Of a stretch of DNA of 64,000 nt, positions 44,132 through 56,100 are shown piece by piece. A program made the position numbers and the translations under genes. Positions within the stretch are counted from its first letter, which is position 1, and each line of letters opens with the position of its first letter. Location of the stretch: contig JAGTWJ010000001.1 of NCBI GenBank assembly GCA_020064725.1, positions 1,426,001-1,490,000 of the forward strand. Reading direction: 5' to 3'. A model generated the notes under the pieces. The model had not been told where the DNA came from, searched no databases, and worked only from the letters and a program-made list of their open reading frames with translations. The DNA is from Drechslerella dactyloides. Lineage: Eukaryota; Ascomycota; Orbiliomycetes; Orbiliales; Orbiliaceae.

Positions 44132-47100
44132 TGCCGTCTGTCTATTGCAGCGTCCCCAGGTTATTGTTCATGATATGATATAATTCCCTTATGTAGCTTA
44201 GCCGGCAACCCCTCGTTTATACAATCTAAGACACTGGAGACTATAGTGCCAATAAGATACCCCGCCCCCTGCAATGCAATGGCCATTGCACTGTGAACGA
44301 GAACAAATCAACGAGTGGAGAAGAATCGAAACAAAAGTATGTAGGACCTATATTACACACATTATATGAACGTTCTTACACTTTTTTAGATCTCTTTCAC
44401 CGGCCGTAGGCAAAAACAAAAAACAAAAAACGATATCACATCGCACGCACATTGCACGATCTCGTGCATGGGCGCGGAATAATATTAGTGAGGACGCACT
44501 TTCGCAAACGTCTCACAGACCTACGGTGCAGCATTAAAAACGCCACGTTCGTCCAAGGAAGAAGTTAGGGGGTCACGTAACACACGCACGCACGTACCCC
44601 CAACGACGCCCGGCCGGCACGATCAATTCGTTCAAGAAGCTTCTCTCGCAGGTGGCGGAGAGCCACCTCGCGCAATTTTTCCTCTTTTGTCCTCATCTCA
44701 CGAGGTCATAAAAGTAAGTGGTCTCGGTCACGAAATCTGCCATTTCGATCAACAAAATTTGTGCAGAGTTCTTTAGGCCACCCCTTGCAAGTCAAAAGAG
44801 GTGAAAAAAGAGACATAAGCCGGAAGAATAGACGAGCGAGAGAACTCAAAGCTCTGAAATGAAACGACCGGTGTGTCCGGGACTTTCCATCTCCCAGTCG
44901 TGTCCTGGCCGGCTGTGTCTGTATGCACAGTGCAGCTTTCAGGTTGGTCATGCCGATAAGTCAGGTAAGGGGGTCAAAAGAGAAGCCTGTCTAGCGATGT
45001 CCGCCTAGGACCGTTGATTCGTAGGCAGACGGCCGTTCACTCAATTGAATTGGTCATGATGCATGAACTCGAACTCCAAGCTGCCTGCCTTAGCTAGCCT
45101 CGCATCTCGAGCAGGATGCAACAGCCAAGGTGAACTCCCTCGCAGCACCGCCAGCTCCATCCGAAAAGGTATCGATACAGGCTGCATTAGTACTTCTTTC
45201 AAGCATAATTGTGCATGTTAGGGCTTTTTCAGTTCGTTATCAGTGAAAGCTCGCCAATTCGTTATGTTGGTGATGGTTGGCGGTAAGCCATCTGCAAGCC
45301 ATCATTCCACAGGTGCATGCACACCCTCGCCCGAGCTTCACTTCAAGGCTTTTCATCCACTCACTCACTTGTTCATTTCGTGAGCGCACGTCTGTTCGCA
45401 CAATATCGATCCGTGTGCCGCATCGCACAAAAACTCAGTATGTACCAGGGTGATTACACGTTTCCTAGCTGTACAAAGAAAAAACAAATGGGACGGCAGC
45501 ATGATTGCGAAAGTAAGATGTGCTGCGCGCGCTCACACAAACGGGATGATGATGAAGAGGCGGAAGTTACAATCCACAATGCGGGTCTTCGTTCCTCCAG
45601 AGCAAGACATGCATACGCAGGACGATGGCTGTAATTGCAGATGGACAGACGGAAAGCTTCATGGTCTCACAAATCTCCAGAACGAGAGCCGAATTCGAGT
45701 TGTCTCCTCTCGCCCCGAATGATCCGCGGGGCGACCCTGCATCCACTCGTCATCTTCTGACCGGAATTTATGAGTCTAATGGAGAAATATGCAGCTAGCT
45801 GGGCGTGTCTTGAAGCTGGAGCCGACTGCATGAATTATTAAAAGAGGCCAGCGAACAGATGTGCTGTAGGTCGGTGATGCCGTCAGCCGGTGCGGGCGGA
45901 CGGTGACATCTCGAAAAGAGTATCAAGATGCCATGTTCATTCATATAGCATCCTCTAATCCTCGCACAGCAAGCCAGTCAAAACCCGGGGAATGGAATGT
46001 GAAAGTCCAACTGCAAGCTATAACGTCACAACCCGAGGGGTGCATGGAAAATACGAGGCGGACTGGACCACAAGTTCCAGCTCGATATGCAAAATTAAAA
46101 ACCACAACCACACCAATCCGTTAGTTGATTTTTCGCGCAGAGGAGCGCTCTCGCTTCAGTCGATCGACGTTTGCACTTATGCTTCAGTCCAACTGTGATC
46201 AGCTCCTACAGCTAGTTGGATGCAGATGCCAGCCAGCCTAGCCAGCCAACCAGCCTGCCGTTGTCGCATCGATGTCAGGGACACCATGATCATCTGACGG
46301 CAGTGTCGCTGCGATCTTCTCGAGCTGGACCACCTGGCTTGACTCCGCCGCCGTCACAGGCGGTTCTGGCCAGCTGGGAGTTGCGATATTTCGGGGTTTG
46401 GAAGCGAGCTTACATGGATTTCCTTGCATGCATGCAATTAATATTAGCTGTTGCCGTAATCGATTGAGTTTACAATAGTGAATAAGGTAAATTATTGAAT
46501 ATTGCAATGTTGGCCAGCCGGCCGTGACATTTCCTGCTCGCTCGTATATAGTCGAGTACTTCAAGTTACTGTTCATGTTAAAGATACATCGTCAGAAATG
46601 AAACAAGTTGTGCGGGTGACCAAATCCGATTCGGAAGAATCTGCCATCCGTCAATCGAAGAAGTAAAGAAAATAATCCTTACAATCGAAAGAAAAAGAAA
46701 TATGCGAAAGAAGATAGAAAGGGGACAAAAAAATGAACGCCTCCAATACGATAGTTCCCGCTGTACAATGAATGTCCGAAAGCTAGCTCGCAAATGTGAA
46801 AGAAAAAAAAACTGTTAGGAAAACGCCGTTTACCAAGCAATCATGATATGCTGAACCGTCAAATTGCAAATTGCAAATGGCAAATTTGTAAGCAGAAGAA
46901 ACGGCCAGAGGGGAAAGAAAGGGAAACGAAAACTCTGGAGTTATACTAAGACCATCAATTGGCATGCTGTGATAGAAATGACGAAACGAAAACAAGGAAT
47001 TCAGATGGAGGATGGTATACGCAAGCGCGAAACTTTTCCTGTCTGATAGAAATTTCCCAGAATATACTCCCGACCAAAGAACCCCCAAAACGTGTAGTAT

Positions 47101-47235
47101 ATAAAAGCACTAAGATGGCATGATAGATGTCGACAGTAGAAGCTTCCAAAATGGCTGGTCCATGCTTCCCATATAAATCGGCATTTCAATATAAGCCAAA
47201 ATTATGATGACGTAGATTCAAAGAAAATGTTAAAG

Positions 47236-50146
47236 CTATGCTGATCCAGCCCCGTGAGCGGAGCCGTGCCTGAAGTTCTCCACTATGAGTTGCTCCAGTC
47301 CTTCGATCGTATGCGGCTTCTTCAGGAAGCCTTGCATGCCGACCCTGGTGATGTCACGGTGCGCTTCAGGGCTCGCATCTGCACTAACGGCCAACACCGT
47401 CAGCCTGCGTCCTCCAGTCTTGTACTGCGGCAGGGCAAATATCTTCTCCGTCGCCTCGATGCCGTTCATGCCAGGCATCCACAAATCCATAAGGATAAGC
47501 TCAATTGGGCTATCCTCGCTCGCCATCATCATCACTGCCACTGCGTCCTCGCCATCATTCGCTTCAACGATATTCGATTCCGCGAAGCCGAGGTTGCGTA
47601 GCATCTTCGTAATTAGATTGCGGTTGATATTGTTATCTTCAACGACTAGGATGCGGATGGGAAGCTTTTTGCCAAGCTCTCTGTCGAAGCGGTTCTTCTT
47701 GCTGGTGCTGTGCCTCCTACTGTCGCTGCTCGTACCGTTGACCGGTTGCCGGAGAGTGAGAGATTGTTTCCGCGGGCGGTACGGGATCGACGGCTCGTCG
47801 GAAGAAACTAGTTGCTCTTGTTGTTGGGGCGGCGGAGGTGGAGGTGGAGGTGGGGGCTGCTGCTGCTGCTGCTGCTGCTGCTGTGGAACGTTTCGCGCAT
47901 GCGTTAATACAGGCGAGGACATATCTGTCGAGCTGGTTGATGGTCGCGGAAACTCGGGTGATGCTAATCCTTGCGATAGCGAATACCTATCCACCGGTTT
48001 CCTCGCAGCGATAGCCGGCGAGACAGACCTCCCAAGCTTCGTATCCTTGCCCATTTCTATCGGTAGGAGGATGTGAAACTCCGACCCCGTTCGTGGTCCC
48101 TCCGTTACTGTATTTACCAATGTAATGTCGCCTCCGAGTCGGATAGCCAGGCGCTTCGCGACGAACAGCCCAAGACCGACTCCGTCGAACGCTCTCGTGA
48201 GACTGTTATCCTGGCGGCGCCACATCCTGAAGATGTGTGGAACAAACTCAGGCTTAATTCCTGGCCCCGTATCAGTAACTTTGAACTGCACACATTTAGA
48301 GTCCGGTGTGACGGTGGCAACGAGCTTGACGTCTCCCTTGGGCGTAAATTTGACGGCATTGTGGAGAACCGCATAGAGAGTTTTTTCCAGCGTGAGTTTG
48401 TCAACTGTGGCAAATTAGCTGTTGAAGTTGGACTTGGTATAGTGGAGCGCTACTTACTTATCAGCATTGGTGGAACGAATTCAACCGACCAATCAATTCT
48501 CAACGTGCCCGATGACCGCGTCGCGGTCACGAGCTCTCCATAGTGGTTGGGCACAACTTGGACATTGTCCGGTCTGCCGCCGCTCTTCAGCGCAACCTGC
48601 AGCATACCAGAGATGAATTCATTCAAGTTCAGCCTCTTATGGTTAAGTGTGACCTGTCCCGAAGCTTCCTGGTGGATTGTGTGCGTGCCCGACGGTGTTG
48701 CACCGGTAGGCGGCAGAGGAAGAACGCTGCCAGGACGGTTCAGCGAAGTGTCGATTTCCCGCCTGGAGAAGTCTTCCGGTGGCAGGCTGTTCGCTCTTCC
48801 TCCTCTGACGCCATGAAGCCGGCGATGCTTGCTGCCGGATCCTTCTACAGGCGGTGTCTTTGAGCGACCGGGAGGTAGAGGAGTCGGCGGACCGGCGTCG
48901 TCATTGCCATCGGCTCGCTTTCTTTTCTTCGGATTCGGAGGGCTTCGATCTGCATATGGGCCGCTCAGCTTTGCCATTATCGACGAAGGTAGCGGTTCTG
49001 GACGAGGCAGCGGCGGTGGTTCCAGGGCGATGTCCGAATTCAGATCCAGGGCATGGACCATGTTGTCCGCTGCATCCACAACTCTCTGTGCGCTATCTAC
49101 AAACCACGATAAAATTTAGCTCGGTTCAATTATTCTCAAACCAGGAAGACTGAAAGCTTACCTTGACAGTTTTCGATGTTTTTCCGCATGTCGTGCACGA
49201 ACTGGCTAAGCATTTCCGCCGACGGCACTTCATCAAGACCATCCAGCGAAGCGAGCATCACATCCAACATCCCAACAACACCCTGAAGCGGCGTCCGTAG
49301 CTCGTGCGATAAATTTCTCGCTGCAGGTCGTATTGTCTGTTGCGGAGAAACATCTTCGTGTAGCACAACGTTGCCCATGAACGGATTCCACGGCCGGGCG
49401 ATAAGTGCTGAGTCCGATGGATTGCCCGGTCTGTCCAGGATCCGCCAGGTAACGAGGTCTTCCAGCGACTTCATGAAGATCTCGAGAAACGCCCAGCTTA
49501 AGCCAGGCCTATTCTCCAGTCCCCGTTTCGACCACATCATCCCGATGTGGCCGTAACATTTACCGTCTGTGAACAGTGGCGTGGCCAGGTAGGCTTCGGC
49601 GGGTATAGGCAGAGAGTCGGAGTTTGGGTTGTCAGGAAAGAGTTGGGGGAGACCGTCCGGGATAATCAGGACTTTATCATGCTTCATGTGTGCGCACGGA
49701 CACCTGTACCCCTTGTACTGGATGTCCTTGAAAAGCGTATCCTTGCCATCGTGGTCCCGCACGTAATATGCCAGACCCATGAGACAAGACCCTTCCTCGC
49801 CGAGCGGCGGATACTCCACAGCGCTCTGTGTGTCGCCTTGGAGTATCCGCTTGGCGACAAACGTATATTGCGAGCCGGCGATGTCTGCCATACCTCTCAT
49901 CAGGGCATCCCAGAACGGATCGCCTCGCAGGGTGTTCAGTTTGAGCTTCAGCGTGCTGATTTGGTGGCGGGCATGCATTTCGTCCTGTACGTAGTGTTTG
50001 GTCATCATCTCGACAAAGTCTGGGTGCGTAGAGTGTATAATGGATTTGTGATCGCAGGAAGGTATGCATATTGTAGGGTCTCTTAGGTCATCCGCGTCCG
50101 GCGGGACACCGTCGACGTCCATTACTGAGGTGCTGGAGCCGTTCAT
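47236..50146 (-). CDS. Hybrid histidine kinase (GAF-HisKA-HATPase-receiver)
   Basis: Three exons, 49162-50146, 48458-49096 and 47236-48404, give 930 residues. The N-terminal 250 residues look like a GAF-type sensor region (FVAKRILQG, YLATPLFTDGKCYGHIGMMW). The phosphorylated histidine is His281 in NLSHELRTPLQGVVGMLDV. A Pro/Arg/Lys-rich stretch, including NPKKRKRADG, sits between HisKA and the ATPase. The ATPase N box is LYAVLHNAVKFTPKG, followed by the G1 box DTGPGIKPEF and the G2 box GVGLGLFVAKRLA. A linker with polyglutamine and polyproline leads to the receiver domain ILVVEDNNINRNLITKML, with phospho-acceptor Asp848 in LILMDLWMPGMNG and Lys903 or 904 in GFLKKPH. All catalytic residues are present. 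It would feed a His-Asp phosphorelay (Ypd1, Ssk1/Skn7). I do not assign a fungal kinase group. No membrane segment is seen, so it is probably cytosolic. Confidence 0.9.
47840..47884. repeat. Polyproline/polyglutamine-coding repeat in the kinase
   Basis: On the minus strand CAG units followed by CCX units encode about nine Gln and ten Pro between the ATPase and receiver domains. Being tandem and in frame, its length is likely to vary between strains. Confidence 0.8.
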
Positions 50147-53100
50147 TGTGGGGATTATCGATGATTAACGACGCTATCAGTCGTTGAACGGCACAAAAAT
50201 GATAGGGCGAAAGGCGGCTCAACACGCCGGGTGAGCTCAACGGCTCGATGAGGACCGGAGGATGGCTTTCGTCGTTCCAGATGAGGCAGAATGAGCAGTC
50301 CCGTGTGTAATATATAAGACAAAAAGTTACGTTACGGCCTGGGCAAACGCGGGAACGACGTCGACGGCCAGCCCAAAAGCGCACGAAACGACAAATAAAA
50401 TATGGGACAAAAAACGTGCGGACAAGGGGTGGTAAGGATTCCGGCAAAGTCAAAAACGTGGCAGCGACGTGGCCTAGACGTGAGACGGAAGGATGGTAGA
50501 GACGTTTCTTCTTCTTCCTGGTGCGGAGGCGAGTGTGAAGGAAGGAGGATGCAGGTGGCTCGTCGCACAGGAAGTCGACCCCTTGGATGACTTGCTTTTA
50601 TCCCACTGTCTCCGGCGATTATTTGGGTAAGTGCTCCGAATGCTCCAGGTCTTCCTGTGTACAGGCGGACCGGATTTTCGGGTTGGTGGGCCAGTCGAGA
50701 TCGAGTTGATGAGCACGAAGATGCGCTGTGGGGCCCAGCTTCAAATCAAAGAGCGAGACGTCACTCAGACAAAGCTTGTGAGAGGGCCGAGGACCAGATT
50801 GGAGACCGAATGGTGTATCGTGCGAATTCGAAGACGTTTGTAAGAGGCGGGGAGGGAGGAAAGGAGAGCAGATGCGAGACGAAGTGTGGTGGTTGTAGTT
50901 CAGGTAGTGGTTGTGGTGGTGGTCTGCTTTTCTAGAAATGTTGTACGACTGCTCGACGCCTGCAAGTTAGCCCACCACTCTAACCTTCCAACAGTGCACC
51001 AATCAACGGGGGCCGCCGCAGCCTGAAGAGCTGATACGGATACAAGCGCCAGTCCCACACCCCGAAGCACGCCCGGCCTCGAAATGCAAAAACACGACGA
51101 CAAGCAGAGATGATATGTGTGCAGAGTCGCAGATTAAAGGCCGCTCCTCGCCATCATCACACGACAGCCCGGCCGCACGGGTCTCGAAGAGCGAAGAAGG
51201 AAACGGCGAGTGATAGATGCAGGCAAATCTAGTGGAACATACCTCGAGAGGTGTTTTCGCTTGGGAAACAATTAATTGCGGAAAGCTGCTGTTCCAGAAC
51301 TCGAGCCAGACATGCAGTCTTTTGTATGTTGGTGGCTTTTGTGAGACGTCAAACCGGACTAATATATGGCAAGTCCGAGCGAATTTATCTGGACAGGCGC
51401 GAATGGGCGAGTGAGTATCAGAGAATGCTCTTAATGAGCGGCACCAGCGGGAAGCCAGGGCGGGCGCAAGAGGCTAAGGGAATTCAAAGATAGCTGAGAC
51501 AGGAAATATCGTGGCAAGTTTCGCGTGGCCGACTAGTGTACCGACGATTGGGGGGACGCCGTCTTAACCCTCCCACAAAATTCGCGGTGGCAGCTTTTTC
51601 GGATGCGAGAATTCGTGCAGCGGAGGCTGAGGGAAGGTTGTGGGTTGGCTTGATATCAAAGTTGGGGATGACAACCATTCGTCGGTATCATGGGGGTGGG
51701 ATAGGTATTGGCGGGATGGTTGGCGGAGTACGTTGAAAATGTCGACAACGGAAGAAACATGAAAAGAAAAGAAAATAAAATAAAATAAAAAATGACGGCG
51801 ATAGGGAAAAAAAAAAAAAAAAGAGGATGAAGATTTCAGAGAACGAGTACTGTCTGTGTATCTCACAGCCAACGAACAGGCGCAAGGTGATCCTGTTGCT
51901 TCGTTACTCTTTTTACTATTCTAGCGAGTTGGTCATACTCTATCAACCCAGCATGTACTCCTCGTCGCCTTCTATCACCCTCTTCCTATCGATCTTCCCC
52001 AGTGGGTCCCCGGCGCAGTCCTCCAAACAAAACGTCGAATGTAAAAATTGTACAAGTTGGTCGACAATAATCTGCAGGGTTTGGCACTTCGTGTTACGGC
52101 AGAGAGTCAAGAAGAAGAAAAAAGAAACACAGATATGAGCAGAAAGCAAAGAGTCTAGTCCGCCTCCGAGTTCACAAAAGCTGGAGGAGGCAGTCTTTTT
52201 TCGAGTATTGAGGCTGAGGCTGTCGATTGGTCGCGAATTTTCGTCTGACAGGTGATGTGCTGCGCGGTCGAACGGTCCAGGTCCCGTCGCCAACGTTAAC
52301 GGTCGACAAGTACGGAAGGCGTGGGTGCGTGGGTGAAGGATGGCTGTCGGTCTGCCTCTCCTGGATCGGTATCGGTCTGGATATTGCGGTGGATTTGTAC
52401 AGTAAGCGAAAACCAGGGTCGATTGCAGGCTAGGCTCGTTCGTTCGTTCCAACGGGCGGATAGTCTAGTTCGCCCCCGCGGAAAGCTTGTATGTAGGTAG
52501 GATTGTCGGGATGGGAAGTCGGAACGTTGCGTATGTCCGTCGACGGGTATGTATGTGTAAAGGCCAGGCGGATTTATTCCGTACGGACGCACGCGCGATC
52601 CAATGCAAAGAACAGGAATAATACCCCGAACGGTCTGCCAGTGCGCACTTACTAAAAGAACGGCGGCCGCTGCTGTTTCCAGGATATACTTAGTTCTTCG
52701 TAGGGCAGTTTATAATAACACACAGCTTGCATGTCCCAAAATCCAAACCAGGGACAGAGCGAGCCTGACGGCACACTAGCTGGTTATCAAGAGCGGTAGT
52801 GGTTCCTGCTCCCTGCAAAAGAAAACATGGGAAAAGCCCGAAAGGGACGTTCAATCCGGATCGCGAGGCTGAGGTGGTGTGAGCGAGCGTGTAGGGGTCG
52901 GATATGTGATATGAGAGAGATATCAGAAGTGGGAAAAACGTGGAGGAGCAGCGGTATGAAACTCGAGTTAGCGGAGGGGGAGGTTATGCTCTGGGTGATT
53001 GCCTGCTAACGGCACCAGCGGACAGGACTGGTGTCGTCAATCGACACACCCAAGAGAGAGCGAAGGAAAAGCAGAAACAGAAGCTGCGGACTTAACCCGA

Positions 53101-56100
53101 GGGCGGTCTTTCGCGAGAACGAATAGGACAAAGTCGCCGTCCTCCTGTCAGTCGCCTCGGCGTAAAAATACAAGAGGTATAAAAAAAGAAAACGGGAAAA
53201 AGAAAATGCGAGCGAGGAAGGAATCGCGATCAAAGAGGAACTGGTAAGGTTCGAGGCAAGGAGACTATGAGTAAAAACGAGGGGAGCAATAACAGCGGCC
53301 GTAAGAGAACAAAGCAGCCCAACGAGACTAAGACCTCAGCAAGCCGGACGGGCAGGACGGGCAGCGTGAGTTCCCTTCCCGCAGCAGCCAATAAAATTGG
53401 GACTGGGACGAACGTCTCCTGGCGTGGGCGACGGGCTAACCGGACTCGGGTCGCCCTCGCCAGCTCTCTCTCGCGGGCTGGCTCGCCTTGTCAAAAGAAA
53501 ACAAGTTGGGGCTCCACAAGGAAAGCAATCGAAAGTAGCGAAATCGGTCCTGGTAAGGATGCCTCTCACTTCTGCCTTCTGAACGACCACCGTGCCAGCA
53601 GCGGGCGGCGGCGAACGGGCAGGACGATGGAGCGGCCTCTTTGAACTTGCTTGCGGTTTTCTGATTCACGGAACCCTACGGTACATGTACCGGTACATGT
53701 ATCATGTAGCATGTATCTGCGCTGCCCTTGCGCCAGGATATCAGGCAACTGACCTGTCAAGAAAGGGAGATGGTCAGAAGCGGGAGCCGGAGCTGCATGA
53801 ATAGAGGGAAGAGGAGGGGAGGCGCAGGAATGCAATGCCCTCGATCGAGAGCATGCGAATACGGTCACCGCGATCGAAGCCGTGTGATTGGCGCAGCGAT
53901 TTGTAGTATGTATGTGTGTACGTACAATTGCATAACGGTCAGATGGCAGTGGTAGTGGTGATGATGATGATGATGATGCTGGTGCTGAGGGAAGGGACGT
54001 CGTTGGACGGGGCTCCAGCACAGCGGGTGTTCCGATGGTCTGCGGCCCTGCGTTGAGGGGCACCCGACGACGCTGCGACTTCTTCGTCCTCCTCCCTCCT
54101 CTCAGCAGTGACAGTTCACTCCGCATCATCCGACAGGATCATACGATATCGCCCACCGCCAAACCCTATTCCTGAACCAACGCTGCTAGGCAATGGAATC
54201 AATCACCTGAGAGCACTATCCATGAAACGCGATCGATGGCTCCGGTGCCAGCGGACAGACACGCACGCACGCAAGAAAGACGGCCAACAAAGTTGCAGCA
54301 CTGCAGGGTGGGCTTAGATAATCCCTCGCTCAGCGCCCGCCCACACCACCTTCGGGACCTGATAGGATCCATCGAGGGGCAGGAGGCAGAAGTGTGGAAC
54401 GATGGGCGCGTCTAGAACTCTTGAGGCCATGCAAGGCCGGCGAATCAGAGGCCCCGCCCGGGCTCCATCATGACAGGCTAGCGGCCGAGAAACAGATGGG
54501 TGGTGACCAGCAAGGGAATTCAAAATGCAATTATCCCAGGAAGACGCAATAGTGACCACCCCCGCAACTATTCTCGTGCTCTCGAGACACTTCCTTTCCG
54601 CGAGACGGAACACGCGGACGGCCAGATCGAGGTTGCAATTACGAGCAGGATGGAAGGAAGGGAGCGGCAACGGTGTCGCATGCATAATGGATACACGCAT
54701 ACATCACAGCACAGCACATACACAGTACATACTTATGTACTTCGCACACATACAGACACGATGCATGCTGCCTTGCGGAGGGCTGTCATCCACTAACCCC
54801 GACCGCGAGGTCCCAAAGGCTGGATGTTGGTATAATTAGCAAGCCCGCGAGCCCGGCGAATCGCGTTTGAACTCGGCGAGAAGAAAATTTTCTCGGGGTC
54901 ATTCATCCGCAGCTCATTGAAATTCGCTACTCGGTCGTCTGCCTCAGAAGTACATTGAGCCAGCTCCATCCCCGATTCAATCTCGGATGGGACGGCATGG
55001 CGAAGCCAGAAGTAAGGGCGTCATGACGAAATACGTACGGACGCCCCAAATTTTCTCGTCTAACATTTTGGTTGCATCTTTCCCAGTCGTCGTCGAAATC
55101 CGAAAGACCAGTGATCTGCAGCTCTGGAGTGGGAGCCCGGAATGTCTCCACATCGCGAATCTCAGCCAAGCGATAGACCCAAGGACTTTCTCTCGCACGC
55201 GGCGGGACGACCACCCCGCGAAAACGAAGGGAAGGGAACAAAAGCATGAAACCTCGCCCCGAACCAATATTACTCGATCAGGACGCTTGATACGTTGTCC
55301 CCTCGCATGTTTTTCTGCCGTGGCCGGACAAAAAGCAACCAGTGCGACTGACCAAACGCCTCATTTTTACGAGTGGTCTGATACTTTCGAAATCGGACAT
55401 GCTGCATTGCTCGCAAGGGCTGACCCTCTCGAACGCCCGTCGATGCAGCGTTCGAGCGAAGGCCAGGGTTACTCTGGCGTGAGGCGGCGCAACCCTGGGC
55501 GCCATTGCATCGAAGCAGCAATCATCCTACACAATTTTAGTATCGTCCCTTCGACTGCACGGATTTGCGGCGTTACTTAGTATGATATAACCTGGCTCGA
55601 AGAGTCGAAATGCCAGCCCAGATCGGGTCGAATCGTGCGATAACAGGACGATCGACGGAGAGAATGGGAGCCTCAGATGGGCTTGCAGCTGTCCCTTTGC
55701 TCCTTCATGGCGATCACAGAGGCCCAGAACAGCCGGTTTCTGACGAAGAAAGGACCCTGCGTTAACGCTGGCGATCCAGCGTATGCATGTTTCGCCCGTC
55801 AATTCCACAGGACACGATATCCTATCCAGCGCAAACAGACAGCTGGCAGGACTCGCATCGAGGTCCACAAATTTACAAATTCCATCTTGTGATAGACTAA
55901 CGGCCTGCGAAAAGGGAGATGGGGAGACAGCCATGAGGTCATTGAGCATACCGAGCTCCGAAATGCAGAGGGCAATGCAAATGCACATTCCAAAGCTACT
56001 ATTTGATAAAGGCAACAGCAGAGACCAGCAAAAAGGAGAAAAGAAGAAAAGCCGTCGGTCTAGACGCGTCCATTTTTAAAATTCACCCTGCGCATCCGTC

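Larger units (their letters stand above)
36779..47235. other. Gene-poor stretch of about 10.5 kb
   Basis: It lies between the CSA-type gene and the 3' end of the histidine kinase. I find no gene I can support. The open frames are short, of random composition, and there is no recognisable transposase, reverse transcriptase or long terminal repeat. It contains a TTTTAA repeat (37562-37598), a run of interrupted minus-strand frames (37835-38704) and short hairpin elements (43408-43466, 44098-44131). Many TGCATG and GATCGA motifs occur. Old decayed repeats or regulatory DNA of the kinase gene are both possible. Confidence 0.5.

Noticed and set aside
47285..48076. 263-codon plus-strand frame inside the kinase gene
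   Set aside because: Antisense of the receiver domain. The polyglycine and polycysteine are just the reverse of the Pro/Gln tract.
54987..55580. 197-codon plus-strand frame in the right gene-poor stretch
   Set aside because: No recognisable domain, no good intron partners, and an antisense frame of similar quality. The evidence is insufficient.
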